In this document: one piece after another, positions 10,201 to 20,786 of the stretch | How the letters are laid out: the number at the start of each line of letters is the position of its first letter | How positions within the stretch are numbered: the first letter of the stretch is position 1 | Assembly (NCBI GenBank): GCA_024180945.1 | Contig: JAKSGN010000038.1 | Location: 558,001-622,000, forward strand | Source: Macrophomina tecta | Lineage: Eukaryota; Ascomycota; Dothideomycetes; Botryosphaeriales; Botryosphaeriaceae | DNA length: 64,000 nt | Reading direction: 5' to 3' | The notes under the pieces: model-generated | The model's input: only the letters and a program-made list of their open reading frames with translations | What the model was told of the DNA's origin: nothing | The model's database searches: none | Translations under genes and position numbers: made by a program

Positions 10201-12190
10201 CATAGATATTAGGGCATCGATAGAACAACTAAGAGGATTACGTAAAACTTCTACTTTTCAGGATTACGAAAGATAGTCTAGCGTATAGTTTTGTAATACG
10301 ACCTTTGCATCCGGAGTAAAGCCGTAATACACGCTCTATACGAATAACTATAACCCCTAGAAGTACTAGAATGACTATAGTAATAGATTACGCTAGACTT
10401 TATTACGAAGCTACTAGAGTCTAGAGATTCGCTTATAGAAGTTAAGTACGACTCGATCCTAGTCTTTATCGATAGACTTACGAAGTACGTATGCTTTTTA
10501 CCCTACCTCGAGGTATTAAATATAGAATAGCTAGCCTATACGTTTCTCCGATATATCTTCGCGGATCACGGAATGCCGAAAGTATTAGTCTCGGATAGGA
10601 ATAAGCTAATAAGATTAGAATTTTAGTAAACGCTTATACGCTAGCTAGGAGTAAAGAATAAACTCTCTATAATAGCACACGCGTAAACTAACGGCTAGAT
10701 AGAACGGATAAACCGGACTCTCGAATAATATCTCCGCTGTTATATTAACTACCCATAGGATAACTAGGCTATATAGCTACCCACGGCATAATTCGCCTAT
10801 AATAGCGCTAAATAAGAGTTAACTAATATATCCCTATTCTTTACTAACTATGGGTTTAAACTAGACGCGTATAGAGAAGCTATTCTAAGTAAAAAATTAG
10901 CCTAGAAAGGCGTTCTTAAAGCCGAGTAGCTAAGAGAATTATATAAAGCCATTAGTCTTAACCTCGAATACGTACGAATTATAATGTCTAAATACTATAA
11001 CAGATGGCACTAGGCGGCACTAAACCTTAAAAGGGGGAATAAAGTATACCTCCTTACGAAAAATATTAAATTAAAACAACTAAGCGACAAATTAGATTTT
11101 AAAAAAATTAGTCTATTCGAAATTGTAAAAAAACTTAGAGAAGTTACGTATCGACTTAAATTACCTAATACACGAATAAACTCTACCTTTTACGTAGCAT
11201 TACTTAAGCCAGCACTAGAAAACGCTACTATCCCGAAAACTTAAGAAGAGATTATACTAGAAAACCCTAATGCCGAAGAAACCTAGTACCTAGTCGAGAA
11301 GATCCTAGACTATAAGCGGTTCGGACGTTAGCTTAAATATCTCGTTAAATAGGAGGGTTACGGAAATAAAGACAACTAGTAAGTACTAAAGAACGATATA
11401 TACCTAGATCTTATTATAGAATTCCATCGCTAGAACCCTGACCTCCCGCGGAAACGGGGTTGCCCTAGAAGAACGGATCTATCTATAACTTAGCCCTAGA
11501 CGGAAACGCAATCCTAGCTATCAAGTTAGGCTAAGGACCTCTAGAATTCGAAGAGCCCGCAACAATAAGAGAACTCGGAGAATGTTCCGGAGTTAGTACG
11601 TTCTCGCTAGCTATACGTCGCCTATCGCGATTCTTCTTTTTAAGTTTTTCTAACTTCTTAATAGACGCTAGCTCGCGTTTAAATATTCCCTTCCGCTTAC
11701 GCTTAAGAAGAGCGAGTTGCTTCTTTAAGCGATAACGACGAGCGTATACCTCGGAACGACGCTTCTAGAGTTTTAACTTCTCTACTAGAATTTAACGCTT
11801 ATCCTTATAAAGGCGCTCTAGCTAATCCTCTACCTTCTCTACTTCCGCGTCAATTTTCGCCCCTATAAAGGTTAGCCAGAACAGAGAACAAGCGGGGAAG
11901 ACATATAGTCGCGCTAAGAAACTACTAAGTTATATTTATAGTTCTTCGATAAATAGCGCTTGTAGTGCCCCGAATCTAAGCTAATAAAATACTTCGTACT
12001 AGCGGCACGATAAGCGCTATAGAAAAAAGGCATCTCGTATTGGTAGCGACTAACGAGCGCGTAGCGACGTTACATTAAAGAAACCTTAGGTATAATAAGC
12101 GAAAGATACGGAAGGAAGCGAAGGTCACCTACTAAGAACTTATATACGTTACGGAATCCTTCGGGCCGAAGGACCTAAAAGGGGGGATAG

Positions 12191-12679
12191 TATTACGGCG
12201 TAGCCTTCCTAGGATTAGAAAACAGTAGAATAAGGTAGTAAGTAAAGAGCTCGGGTACGGCGTAGAAAGGACCTACGCGCGCTTACGTAAAATACGTAAC
12301 GCTAAGATAGTGCTCTCTCTGCTCCAAAGGCGCTTGGACTAAAATACTATAGAGTACCTAGAGTAGGATAAGCTGCTCTATCTACTCCTAAGGTTACCGC
12401 CCTCCCGAGGGATAGAGTAGACGGATTAGAAACTAGATTATATATACTTTCCTACTTATATATAAACTATACTCCTTAGATAGCTTTAACCTTCGTGGTT
12501 AACTTTAATAACAATCCAGTATATTATTAGTAATACGGCCTTCGCACGCAGTGCTTAGTCTTATTACGTACTTAACTTGCTCTCACCCTCTTCTTATACC
12601 TACTTAAGGAAAACCCCCTCGATAGGTTTTCTTCCTCTTCGGTGTTTGGATTCTTAGAGGCAGAGGCCCGCTCGTTATA
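12191..12679 (+). repeat. 3' LTR of Gypsy A1
   Basis: 489 bp starting TATTACGGCGTAGCC (RIPed TG start) and ending CTCGTTATA (RIPed CA end). The same terminal sequences bound the A3 and A5 LTRs. It lies directly after the A1 pol remnant; the 36-bp stub at the window start is the matching 5' LTR end. Confidence 0.85.
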
Positions 12680-13893
12680 CCCCGCTAGAAATTCTTAGAA
12701 ATTTTTATAGAAACTAGTCTCTTACCTTAACTACGAAGGACTTATCTAGGAATACTACTAATAAAATTCTAATCGTCTAAACCTAGAGTATTCTCCTACA
12801 ACGTAAAACCCGGAGGAGGCGTTAAGAATATCTAAAACTAGTCTACTAATACCTCTTAAGAAACCGCCCTGTTAGAACTTACTACGTTACTACTATTTAA
12901 ACTTAATAGCTATACTATATACGCCTTTTTAAGCTCTAGCTCCTCTAAAAATAATAAATTCTAACGCACTATTTTACGCTTTCGATCGTTAAGAAACTAC
13001 TTTTACCGCTCTAAATACTCTAAATGGGCTATAGAAGTAAGAAGAAAGTTTTAAGCTACCTTTAAAGTCTATTAAGAAGTAAATAAAGCCTTAGTAGTAG
13101 CTAAACGTTTTCTATAAAGGCGATCGCGCTTTCGATTAACCGAGTTTTCTATAACTATTAATAACCGCTTACTAAGAACTAGAAGAATCTATAATCTTAA
13201 ACCGGGATACCCTAAACGTTATAGCTACGACCCCGATAGATATACTTAGAATAATAAGAAGATAAAGTTTCTAGCTCTTTTTCTAGTAATATCTTATACT
13301 TCTTGCCCTTCTTACGGTAGTAACTATAGGAAGGCATAACGATAACTCCTAAACGAGCGATATAAATAGCTAAATTACGGCGCTTAGAGGACTTACGACT
13401 AAATATCGTGAAATAAGGTTAGAAATAAGCAACGAAATAGACGAGAAAGAACTACTCTATACTTATAGCTTTAAACTTTCGGGCCGAAAGTCGCCTAGAG
13501 GGGGGATAGTATTATAATACTAGCTAGAGGGGACGGAGGAAGGACGGCCCTATTTTCTAAAAAAAGCCCTAACCCCTTAGAGCGGGAAATCCTTAGTCCG
13601 GATCACGCCCTAAAGGGTAGAAGGTGGATCTATTACCTAGCGTACTAACTATAGATTACTCGACTTACTAGATTATAGTAAGCTAGCTAGTAATCCACTA
13701 TAATCTAACTAAACACCCTATGTATATAGGCTATACTCATTTATAATAGATAGGACCCTCGTGGTTAACTTATTAATTAACTCTTACTATAATATTACGT
13801 GCAATCCTCCCCTACCTACCGCTACAGCCCCCCGAAAGCCTACGCTACCCGACGATACGCCCGACCTCCCCTAGAAAGAGTAACGGCGTAATA
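12680..13893 (+). mobile_element. Gypsy family B, 3' fragment with LTR
   Basis: RIP-degraded 3' part of a family B Gypsy element. 12680-13509 matches the end of B1 (from about 57870), and 13510-13893 is a 384-bp LTR starting TATTATAATACTAGCTAG and ending GTAACGGCGTAATA. The upstream part of the element is missing from the window because A1 begins at this point. No open frame survives. Confidence 0.85.
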
Positions 13894-14279
13894 GCTAATA
13901 AATATAAGAAAATATTTTACTTCTACTAAATAAATTAAATAAATATATTTAATATAAAATAATAAAATTTTTTAAATTAAAAAACTAAATAGCTTTTTTA
14001 AATAAAAAGTTTTTAAAAAACTATTAAATAAATTTCTTAACTAAATTATATATATAATAAATAAAATAATATCTAGTAAATTAGATCTATATTAACTTTT
14101 ATATATACTAGTTATATTTTATTAAAGAAAGATAATAGCTGTAATTAATAATAATATTATTATAAAATAAAATATAAATTAATTAAAATTAAAAAATTCT
14201 TTCTTTATTAAAAAAAATAGATATTTTTAATATCTAATTTTAATAAACTAATATTTATTATCTAATTAAGTAGCTTTAG
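13894..14279. other. Very AT-rich 386-bp stretch, no gene seen
   Basis: Almost only A and T, with runs such as TTTTTTAAATAAAAAG, between a complete B LTR on the left and the first 16 bases of another B LTR on the right. It looks like extremely RIPed repeat or relic DNA. I could not assign it to A or B by eye. Confidence 0.5.
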
Positions 14280-14295
14280 TATTACGATACTAGCT
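14280..14295 (+). repeat. Stub of family B LTR start
   Basis: TATTACGATACTAGCT is the first 16 bases of the family B LTR (compare 51141 and 58691). Unique, non-RIP sequence follows at once. This is the left border of the gene island. Confidence 0.6.
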
Positions 14296-14422
14296 CGGAT
14301 GCTCTCAAGTTTGGCATGGCCCAAAATACATAATGGTATCCGGCGTAGTGATCGCGCTTGACGGGTACACTAGCAAAGCACTCTTAGCCCTTTGTAAAAA
14401 CGTCGAGTCACAAAAGAAGGGC

Positions 14423-15652
14423 TCACCCCTGCTTCCTCAAGGATTTCTCCATAAGAATACAATCATCACGTAGAATATCAGCTCCACAAGAGACTAGATA
14501 TGTTGGTGGAAATTCTTTTAAGTTCGGCGAGAGCAATCCCGAGAACTTTCAGATCATTGTCTGAATGATTGTTGGCATCTACCTCCTGATTAGTCACGCT
14601 CTTCTTGTCTGGTAGGGAGAAAGTAGTGAAAAGGCCAGAATCCGCAGGACTGGCTTTCCACCAAATTGCTTGCCCAGAAAGACGTGGAGGACGCCTGGCC
14701 TGAGAATGGCAGTGTCTGCATTCTCGTCCATGCTACTGTACTTGCGGCGGAGGTCCTCTGGTACCGCTTTTGGAGTCACTGTAAGCGAGGCAAAAGCAAG
14801 GATTCCACGGACGGGGTGTCTTTCATGCAAGAGCTAAGAGGACGTTGCTAATGCCAGTTGACCACTTGCGGATGTACCTGAAAGAACTAGCCCAGACGTC
14901 ACGTCCAGGTTTGACTCGAGCGCAAATTCGTTCATGGCCTGTTGACATCGGTTAGCTCCGGACATCGAATTAGAGTAACAGAAAGGGGTATAGCGTACCC
15001 ATTTCGCCACGGTCACGCAGTCATTCAAAGACGCGGGCCACGGATTCTCTGGAGCAAGCCGGTATTCCACAGAGACAAAGACCATGGTAATAGCTTTTGC
15101 CATTGGACAAATTAATTCTGGGGGACAGTTAATGTGTGTGTTCATGGTTTGGTGTGCAAGTGCGAACCTCACCTTGCTCTGACTCTAGGCTGCCCGCACA
15201 CCATCCACCCCCATCTGTTCCAGTGATATCAGCAATCGCCTTGGTAAAAGGCTAGACTTTTGACGTACGCATACTTCTCGGGTCAGTGCCATGGCGATTT
15301 AGTCACAACATTTCAGCGGACTCACAATAAACCCAAAGGCGCCAGAGCTGGAGTGCCATGCGGCTTGTATATCCTCACCCTGACCTTGCAGGTTTCTAGA
15401 AGCTCATCATCGGCAACAAGCTGAATAAGTAATGCAGATGCTACAGGAGTAAAGACTCACGTATGTGAACACTTGCGCTCACTTGCGGTTGGGGGCAGCG
15501 GAATACCCACACTCTCGATGTTGTCTCTAATCTCTTTGATGGTTCGGCCCGTGAGGAGTGGCCGGGAGCCGATAGCAGCTTCCAGCTGGAGCCATTCAGC
15601 AGCCAGTTGAACCGTTGTAAAATACTGGACCCAGAGGCTTAAAAACCTTCAT
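14423..15652 (-). pseudogene. Alpha/beta-hydrolase (HSL/esterase type), broken
   Basis: Minus-strand relic of an alpha/beta-hydrolase fold-3 enzyme. Pieces in order: N-terminus AAEWLQLEAAIGSRPLLTG (15541-15610); VRVRIYKPHG with an intron before and after; oxyanion-hole GGGWCAGSLESEQ near 15170-15210; VSVEYRLAPENPWPASLND (15000-15090); nucleophile region LSGTSASGQLA, where the family usually has GDSAGG; ILAFASLTVTP; and PPTYLVSCGADILRDD near 14480. The pieces lie in different frames at about 15625, 14835 and 14600. A TGA at 14423-14425 removes the end, so the catalytic His is lost. The likely ATG (15652) is one frame off the conserved N-terminus. It is divergent from the ligase-like gene, suggesting a former shared promoter. 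Substrate unknown. Confidence 0.85.
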
Positions 15653-16258
15653 AACCAAGTACGGAGGTATTGTAGGAGGTTGGATGGACACAAGGTCTTG
15701 AAAAGTCACTCATGGAGCGCAACATGAGCCTAAAAGTAGGGATACTGGGCGGGGTTGGGAAGGTCATGCTCTCCCACATTCAGTTATGTGACAATCGAGG
15801 CCCCGAGCTATGGGACTACTCGGTCTGTAGGCTCATCTGAATGGGGTACAGGGCCAAACATCGCTTTCTCTTCCTACACTTTTCTCCTTGGGTGCGGATA
15901 AACTTGGCAATGCCGAGGTTTCCGCCCTTTTACCATTTACGGTTAGCACATGATACCCCAAACGCAGTCGTTTTGTACGAATCGTCACATCCGATTCATC
16001 TTTCGGACCCCGGGAAAAAGTTAGCCGATCGAGGAACAGCCTCCAGGAATGAGAGATCCCTGTGGCTCATATTTCATGGAGTTGCGTTTCTGATTGAAAT
16101 CCTTAAGTTTGTCACGTGAGTTTGACGTCACCCACGTCCATTTCTCGAGAGACAGTACACCGAGTGCACCACACGGCGTAATTGTAATCTACTAAGAAGA
16201 AAGAGTCATAGCAGCAGTCTAACTGACCTTTATCAAGCTTTTTTCCTCACAACAACCG
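15653..16258. promoter_or_regulatory. Divergent intergenic region
   Basis: About 600 bp of normal-composition DNA between two divergent broken genes, probably once a two-way promoter. A 92-codon frame at 15841-16119 has no recognisable feature and is not called a gene. No specific binding site could be supported. Confidence 0.4.
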
Positions 16259-17223
16259 ATGGCGCATTTTCACCAGGATGCTCTCACCCTGCCGACCCAC
16301 TTCAATTTTGCGGAAGATGTGGTCGACTACTCGGCCTCTAAATTATCGACTATCACTGCCATGTACTGGGTCTCACAGTCATTGGACCACGAACGTATCC
16401 TTACGTTTGGACATTTCAGCCGCCAATCACACCGCGCCGCCGTCATGCTTAGTCGTCTTGGTCTAAGAGAGGGAGATAGAATAATGATTATTCTTCCAAG
16501 GATTCCTGAATGGTAAAGTGCATGATCGAACTCCTTATAGAGCATAGGAGCTTCTTCTAACGCCTTCCTGTACCAAGGTGGGAAGTTGTTTGTGCTGCTA
16601 TTTGTGCTGGCATCGTCGTCTGCCCATGCACTATGTTGCTGGTTCCCAAAGATATTGAGGACCGAGTCCGCACATCCCACGCAACCTCATTCGTCGGCAA
16701 CGAATCGAGCGTTGCGAGATTTCTCCAGGTTAGGGATACGTGCTCAAGTATCAAGTGCGTACTTCAGAACCACATAGGCTGGGCCAAAGCCGCATGGTCC
16801 CTGTTCGGCGCCTGGTCCTGCGGCGCCGCGCTCTTCGCCCTCCACGACGCCGACGCCGCCTTCTCGCCGGCGCACCTGCTGCACGTCCTCCGCCGCTTCC
16901 CCATCACGACGCTGTGCGCCCCGCCCACAGCGTACCGCCAGGCCGTCGCGCTGGTAGCAGCTACCCCGCCACAGCAGCGGCGCCTCCCTGCACTCGAGCA
17001 CTGCGTCTCCGCCAGCGAGGCTCTCGACGGCGAAACTGCTGCGGCGTGGTGCGCGGCGGTTGGCGTGCGCATCCGCCAGGGGTACGGGCAGACGGAGACG
17101 GCGCTGCTGTGCGGCGAGTTTCCTGGTGCGCCGACAAAGGCCGGGGCGATGGGCAAGGCGGCTCCGGGGGTGAGGATGGCGATTGTGCGGGAGATGCAGC
17201 AGCGGGACGGAAATAGACGATGA
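16259..17223 (+). pseudogene. AMP-forming acyl-CoA ligase-like gene, internally deleted and truncated
   Basis: Two exons (16259-16512 and 16578-17223; 65-nt GT-AG intron) give an open 299-aa product beginning MAHFHQDALT. The family (ANL superfamily, medium-chain acyl-CoA synthetase type) is about 550-600 aa. The N-terminus matches (LGLREGDRIMIILPRIPEW, WEVVCAAICAGIVVCP, LLVPKDIEDR). The sequence then jumps from VRDTCSSIKCVLQN to GWAKAAWSLFGAWSCGAALF, so the Ser/Thr/Gly-rich ATP-binding loop is missing. Motif YGQTETAL is present, but the product stops after MGKAAPGVRMAIV, so the mobile C-terminal domain with its catalytic Lys is absent. It cannot adenylate. The 3' half (16790-17210) is far more GC-rich than the 5' half. 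The frame is open, so a reduced protein cannot be excluded. Confidence 0.8.
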
Positions 17224-17633
17224 TCACCATGTCTAAAAGATGATGGTTCTCTAAAATCTTTAACTAGATGTTAGAGGAAAAGCTGTACGAGTCGGACTGT
17301 ACGACGCTAGTTTGGTATTCTTCGGTAAGCTGGGCACCAGAGTTTACTACGCAGTAAGCCCCTCAGCCACTAATGGACTGGGTAACGCACGCTCTTCGCA
17401 CGATGGACGCTCAAAGGTCGCTGTGATTCTGCCTGATTTGATTGGTCAACCTAGCTATGCACGGAAGGAGGATCAGAAAGAAGACGCCAATGTATCGAAT
17501 GCAGCAAGGCTAAGCGTTGGAAAGTCCCGCTGCGGCTTAGCATCGGATCGGGGTCATGAAGCGCATCCACATGAAAACGAAAAAGAGTACGTGAAGCCGC
17601 GGTCGTCATCGTCTCCGCTTCCAGTCTCTGCTT
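17224..17633. other. Gap between ligase-like gene and hAT, no gene recognised
   Basis: About 410 bp of non-RIP sequence. An open frame of about 120 codons starts at 17312 but runs into the hAT terminal repeat and resembles nothing I know. It may be decayed 3' sequence of the ligase-like gene or of the gene the hAT entered. Confidence 0.4.
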
Positions 17634-17660
17634 CAGGGTGGCAATCAATTCAATCAACGT
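17634..17660 (+). repeat. hAT left terminal inverted repeat
   Basis: Starts CAGGGTGGCAATCAATTCAA; 21 bases match the right end exactly before the copies diverge. Subterminal TTGATTG repeats follow. Confidence 0.85.
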
Positions 17661-17870
17661 CAATATCGGGTCCAGATTGATTGATTGATAGGATTTTCCA
17701 ATAAGGTCAAATTGATTGATCAATAAGGTGTTGATATTGATTGAATTGAATTGATTGACACACGGTTCACGTAGCAAAATCTCGTGATGCTTGGCATAGT
17801 GTTGAGATTGATAGCCATACAATCTAGCTAACTCTTGCTAGCTATAGCTACTCCCGCGTGTATAGAGTCC

Positions 17871-20116
17871 TCAACTTCTTTCAATGATGCCTTCTGCGTT
17901 CCATGAGCGTAGTATCTGCCCAACTGCTATAGTATTGGCCTCCAGCCTATTGCGCAATGGCGTCACCATTTGTCCTGCCAAACTGAATATCCTCTCCACC
18001 TCTGCCGACATTGCCGGTATAGAAAAGAGGTCCAGAGCCATACGTGATAGGCGGGGTATTGCTGGCGGCGTAGTATCCAGTAATCAACTGGATTGGTGAC
18101 TGCGTCATCTGTAGGAGAGGTATCGAGCTGCCAGTAGGTGTACTCATCCTCGGTCAGATCTAGATGCTTGGTCCTCCTGGAGGCAGCAAGCCAGCTGTCA
18201 AATTCGCTGAGATGTTCGCGTTTACGCTTCTGCGGTAGCTGTGGGTCCTCAGCAATAGCAATTGACTGATACTCATCCTTCCAGAGCTTTAGAACAGCTG
18301 CCTTTGCCTTCTTGATCCAGCTCTTCTTGAATGCCCACTGATCCTCAATCCACTCCCAGCGGTAGGCAGGGTGAAGGGCGCAAGCTGCGACGTAAGCTGG
18401 AGTATCATCAAGGAGCTGATAGTACTCATCTAGCTTAGCCCACCCCAAATTGATGTTCACCTTGAAGTGAGGGTCAGGATACTGATCTGTGCGGATCTTG
18501 ACCTCCTCCAGCTTGTTCAACAGGTACTCCATGCATGGAAGGACTTCCCATAAGCCGCCAAACCTACCACTAGTTGGGTTGGCTTGTAGCCTGATTGTGA
18601 CTTCATGAAAAGGCTTCAAGATGGAGTGATATTCAGCAAGAGTTGCCCAATCATCTGAGGTTAGATAATCATCCACGATTGCCGGCTTGTTCTTTGTCTT
18701 AGCTGGCATTGGCTGAGTCCTACTAGCAGTGCGAGGCTTGACGTATTTATCCCATTCTTGAACTTCGTGGAGGACGAGGGCGTCAATGACTGACTGTAGC
18801 TTGATTGCGCGCTCAATCATGGCGGAGGTAGAGTTCCATCGTGTCGCATTATCTTCTATAACCTCGTAGGTAGGGCCGTTTTCGCCAGTCAACGCTTGCT
18901 CGTTCCGCTGAAGTTGGTGCAGTCTCTGATAGACAAGGTTTGAGCGCTGAATCCAGTGGACGATATTGTGAAGCTTGCCGATAGGGCCCTTCTTGCGCCA
19001 GAGTAGGAGCTCAGCGAGTAGCTCCTTTGGCTGAGCGCAGTCGTTCTCGAACGCGTCAGCTTCCTTGCCAAAGAGGATCTGGCGGACTACCAGGTTTATG
19101 ATATGGCCAATGCAGCGCAAGCGGCGGTGCTTGTGATTGAAGCCAAACTCTTCAGCTAGCGCGTCCATGCACGTGTCGTTGTTTGACGCGTTATCCGTGA
19201 CAAAGTAGCCAAGTTGCCCTCCAATGCCCCATTCCATAATTATCTGGGCTACCTCTTCCGCAAGGCTGTCACCAGTATGCCGTCCTTCGGCGTGTGGGAG
19301 GCCAATAAGGAACTTGCGAAGCGTGCCAGAGAACGTAAGGAAGAAGACGTTAATACCGAGTAGAGAGAGGTGATTACACGACGTCCAGCCGTCAAAGGCA
19401 AGGTGTATAAGGCCAGGTGAGCTCTGAAGAAGCTCAGCAACGATCCCTTTATGGCGGTTGAATTCATCAAGTAGCCATTTACGAACAGTAGAGTGTGTTG
19501 GAAGGCTGCCAGTAGACGTTACTGCAGGATTCAAATAGCTAAGAACGCGCCTGAATCTCTCGCTTTCAAGCTTGCGGAAAGGAATGTTATCGGATGAGAC
19601 CCAATCAGTGAGTAGTTGCTGAAAGTACGCCGGATTGAATGATGTGACAAGGCGATTGACAATAGCCTGCTCTGAAGGCCTATTCGTATCCAGTCCAAGC
19701 CGCTGAGCAACTGAAATCTTGGCCCGTTTGACGTGACGCTTCCCTGTAGGATCCTCAACCTTGTGCTCAGTCACCAGGTGCCTTGCCTGATTATCAGTGC
19801 CAGCAGCAGCGAAGCTAGCTGGTTTGTGGGCTTTCTTGTGCACGCAGTACATACAGACCCAGCGGGTACGCCCTTCTACGTCCTCAATGTCATATGCGTG
19901 CTCCCAAGTCCACCCGCTGCGCTGCTTTGACTCTGTGACATGATATCCACGGAATTTCTGCCATGGGAAGTACTCCCACCCTTCGCGTACAGGTCCTCGG
20001 CCATCAACGGCAAGATTGGTGGGTTGCGCAGGATCTGAGTCCTGTTGAGAGGAAAAGAGGCTAGTGGGCGCGCTAGAGAGGCTTAAAACAGAGTGTTGAT
20101 CGTTGCTAGAGTCCAT
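17871..20116 (-). pseudogene. hAT transposase, one frameshift
   Basis: Starts MDSSNDQHSV at 20116. A BED-type zinc finger has C88, C91, H113 and H118. An RNase H-like core follows, with FDGWTS (D242) and FVTDNASNND (D308), then DNATRWNSTSAM. The 717-aa open frame leaves the hAT dimerisation domain after NPVDYWILRRQQYPAY. That domain continues in the next frame (ALDLFSIPAMSAEVERIFS ... NRLEANTIAVGQIL) to a stop at 17871-17873. One missing base in the C run at 18053-18056 explains it. Without the conserved C-terminus the protein should be unable to dimerise. No stop other than the shift was seen. Confidence 0.9.
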
Positions 20117-20448
20117 CTTGATAGTGGGAGAGTTGCTGCTGAGCTGCTGAGAAAATGTAGAACGGATCTGAAAGAGCAGATTCAGCTGTCCCTTCTAGCC
20201 ATTCTGAGAGAGCGTTTATATACTAGCTGCCAAGAGAATGTGCCCGACACGTTGTGTGCCAAGAGTGTATCAGATAAAAGGCTAGCCTGACGTGGCTTGA
20301 GCGCCACAAGAGCGAGATGATCATCAAAGCTGCTTTCTATACAAGGTAAGCCGTCAATCAATATCGTCAATCAACTGGCCCGGAGCAATTGATTGATTGA
20401 CGAAAATGACAGACCTCAGTTGATTGATTGATTGCCAAGACATTGGTC

Positions 20449-20475
20449 AATATTATTGAATTGATTGCCACCCTG
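20449..20475 (-). repeat. hAT right terminal inverted repeat
   Basis: Reverse complement begins CAGGGTGGCAATCAATTCAA, identical to the left end over 21 bases. Preceded by several TTGATTGATTG subterminal motifs. Confidence 0.85.
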
Positions 20476-20499
20476 ATGTGCGCAACTCCGCAACTGATA

Positions 20500-20784
20500 A
20501 ACTGCACCTCTCCCCTTATTTCCGCCAGTGCATTCAGGACATGAACAACTGGGCTATGACACATGCATTCATGGAACAATACCCAGAACTCCGCGATGAT
20601 ATTGAGGGATACGCATCCTCGCCACGATTCTAGAAGGAAGGGAGATAAGTGGGCAGAGCCAGGATGTTTCGATAAAAGAACGCTGCGGACTATATATCAG
20701 AAGTCGTTCGCATATCCCACCGGCCTGGAAACTTCATACTCGGTAATTCAAGCCATTCAGGGCAAACAGTCCATCCTCCCGTAA
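20500..20784 (+). pseudogene. 3' fragment of an unidentified gene
   Basis: Right of the hAT end, two overlapping frames read like one conserved protein: KLHLSPYFRQCIQDMNNWAM, then MEQYPELRDDIEGYASSPRF-stop near 20630, and in the next frame DKWAEPGCFDKRTLRTIYQK to LETSYSVIQAIQGKQSILP-stop at 20784. Both halves have protein-like composition and meet at one frameshift near 20635. The stop lies 2 bp from the convergent stop of the monooxygenase gene. I do not recognise the family. It may be the tail of a gene cut by the hAT, but nothing recognisable continues on the other side. Confidence 0.5.
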
Positions 20785-20786
20785 GA

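Larger units (their letters stand above)
1..12679 (+). mobile_element. Ty3/Gypsy chromovirus, RIP-degraded (copy A1)
   Basis: LTR retrotransposon running off the left edge: only the last 36 bp of its 5' LTR are present, and its 3' LTR is 12191-12679. A Copia element splits it at 1874-7205. Reading through stops on the plus strand gives gag-like sequence before about 1500 and reverse transcriptase with IDYRQLND near 8811 and VYLDDILIF near 9101. Integrase-like sequence lies at about 10150-10870 (ADHGMPKVLVSDR near 10561). A chromodomain-like C-terminus at about 11310-11430 (ILDYKRFGR, LVK-stop-EGYG) marks it as a chromovirus. In-frame stops are mostly TAG/TAA at expected Trp and Gln codons, the RIP signature. 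No frame is usable. The bases right of the 3' LTR continue a family B element, so A1 landed inside a B copy. Confidence 0.93.
17634..20475 (-). mobile_element. hAT DNA transposon, full length but inactive
   Basis: 2842-bp element with inverted terminal repeats CAGGGTGGCAATCAATTCAA (left end; its reverse complement closes the right end) and many copies of a TTGATTGATTGA-type subterminal motif at both ends (17640-17760 and 20345-20465). It encodes one minus-strand BED-finger transposase. The flanking 8 bp (CTCTGCTT and ATGTGCGC) do not match, so the expected 8-bp target duplication is absent or eroded. Composition is normal; there is no RIP. Confidence 0.9.

Noticed and set aside
15841..16119. 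92-aa plus frame between hydrolase and ligase-like genes
   Set aside because: No domain, no intron logic, and it lies in the expected divergent promoter.
16744..17230. Long antisense and alternate frames in the GC-rich ligase segment
   Set aside because: High GC removes stop codons; only the plus frame with YGQTETAL is conserved.
17640..20465. CRISPR-like array from TTGATTG repeats
   Set aside because: Short, irregular, at transposon ends in a fungal genome; they are hAT subterminal motifs.
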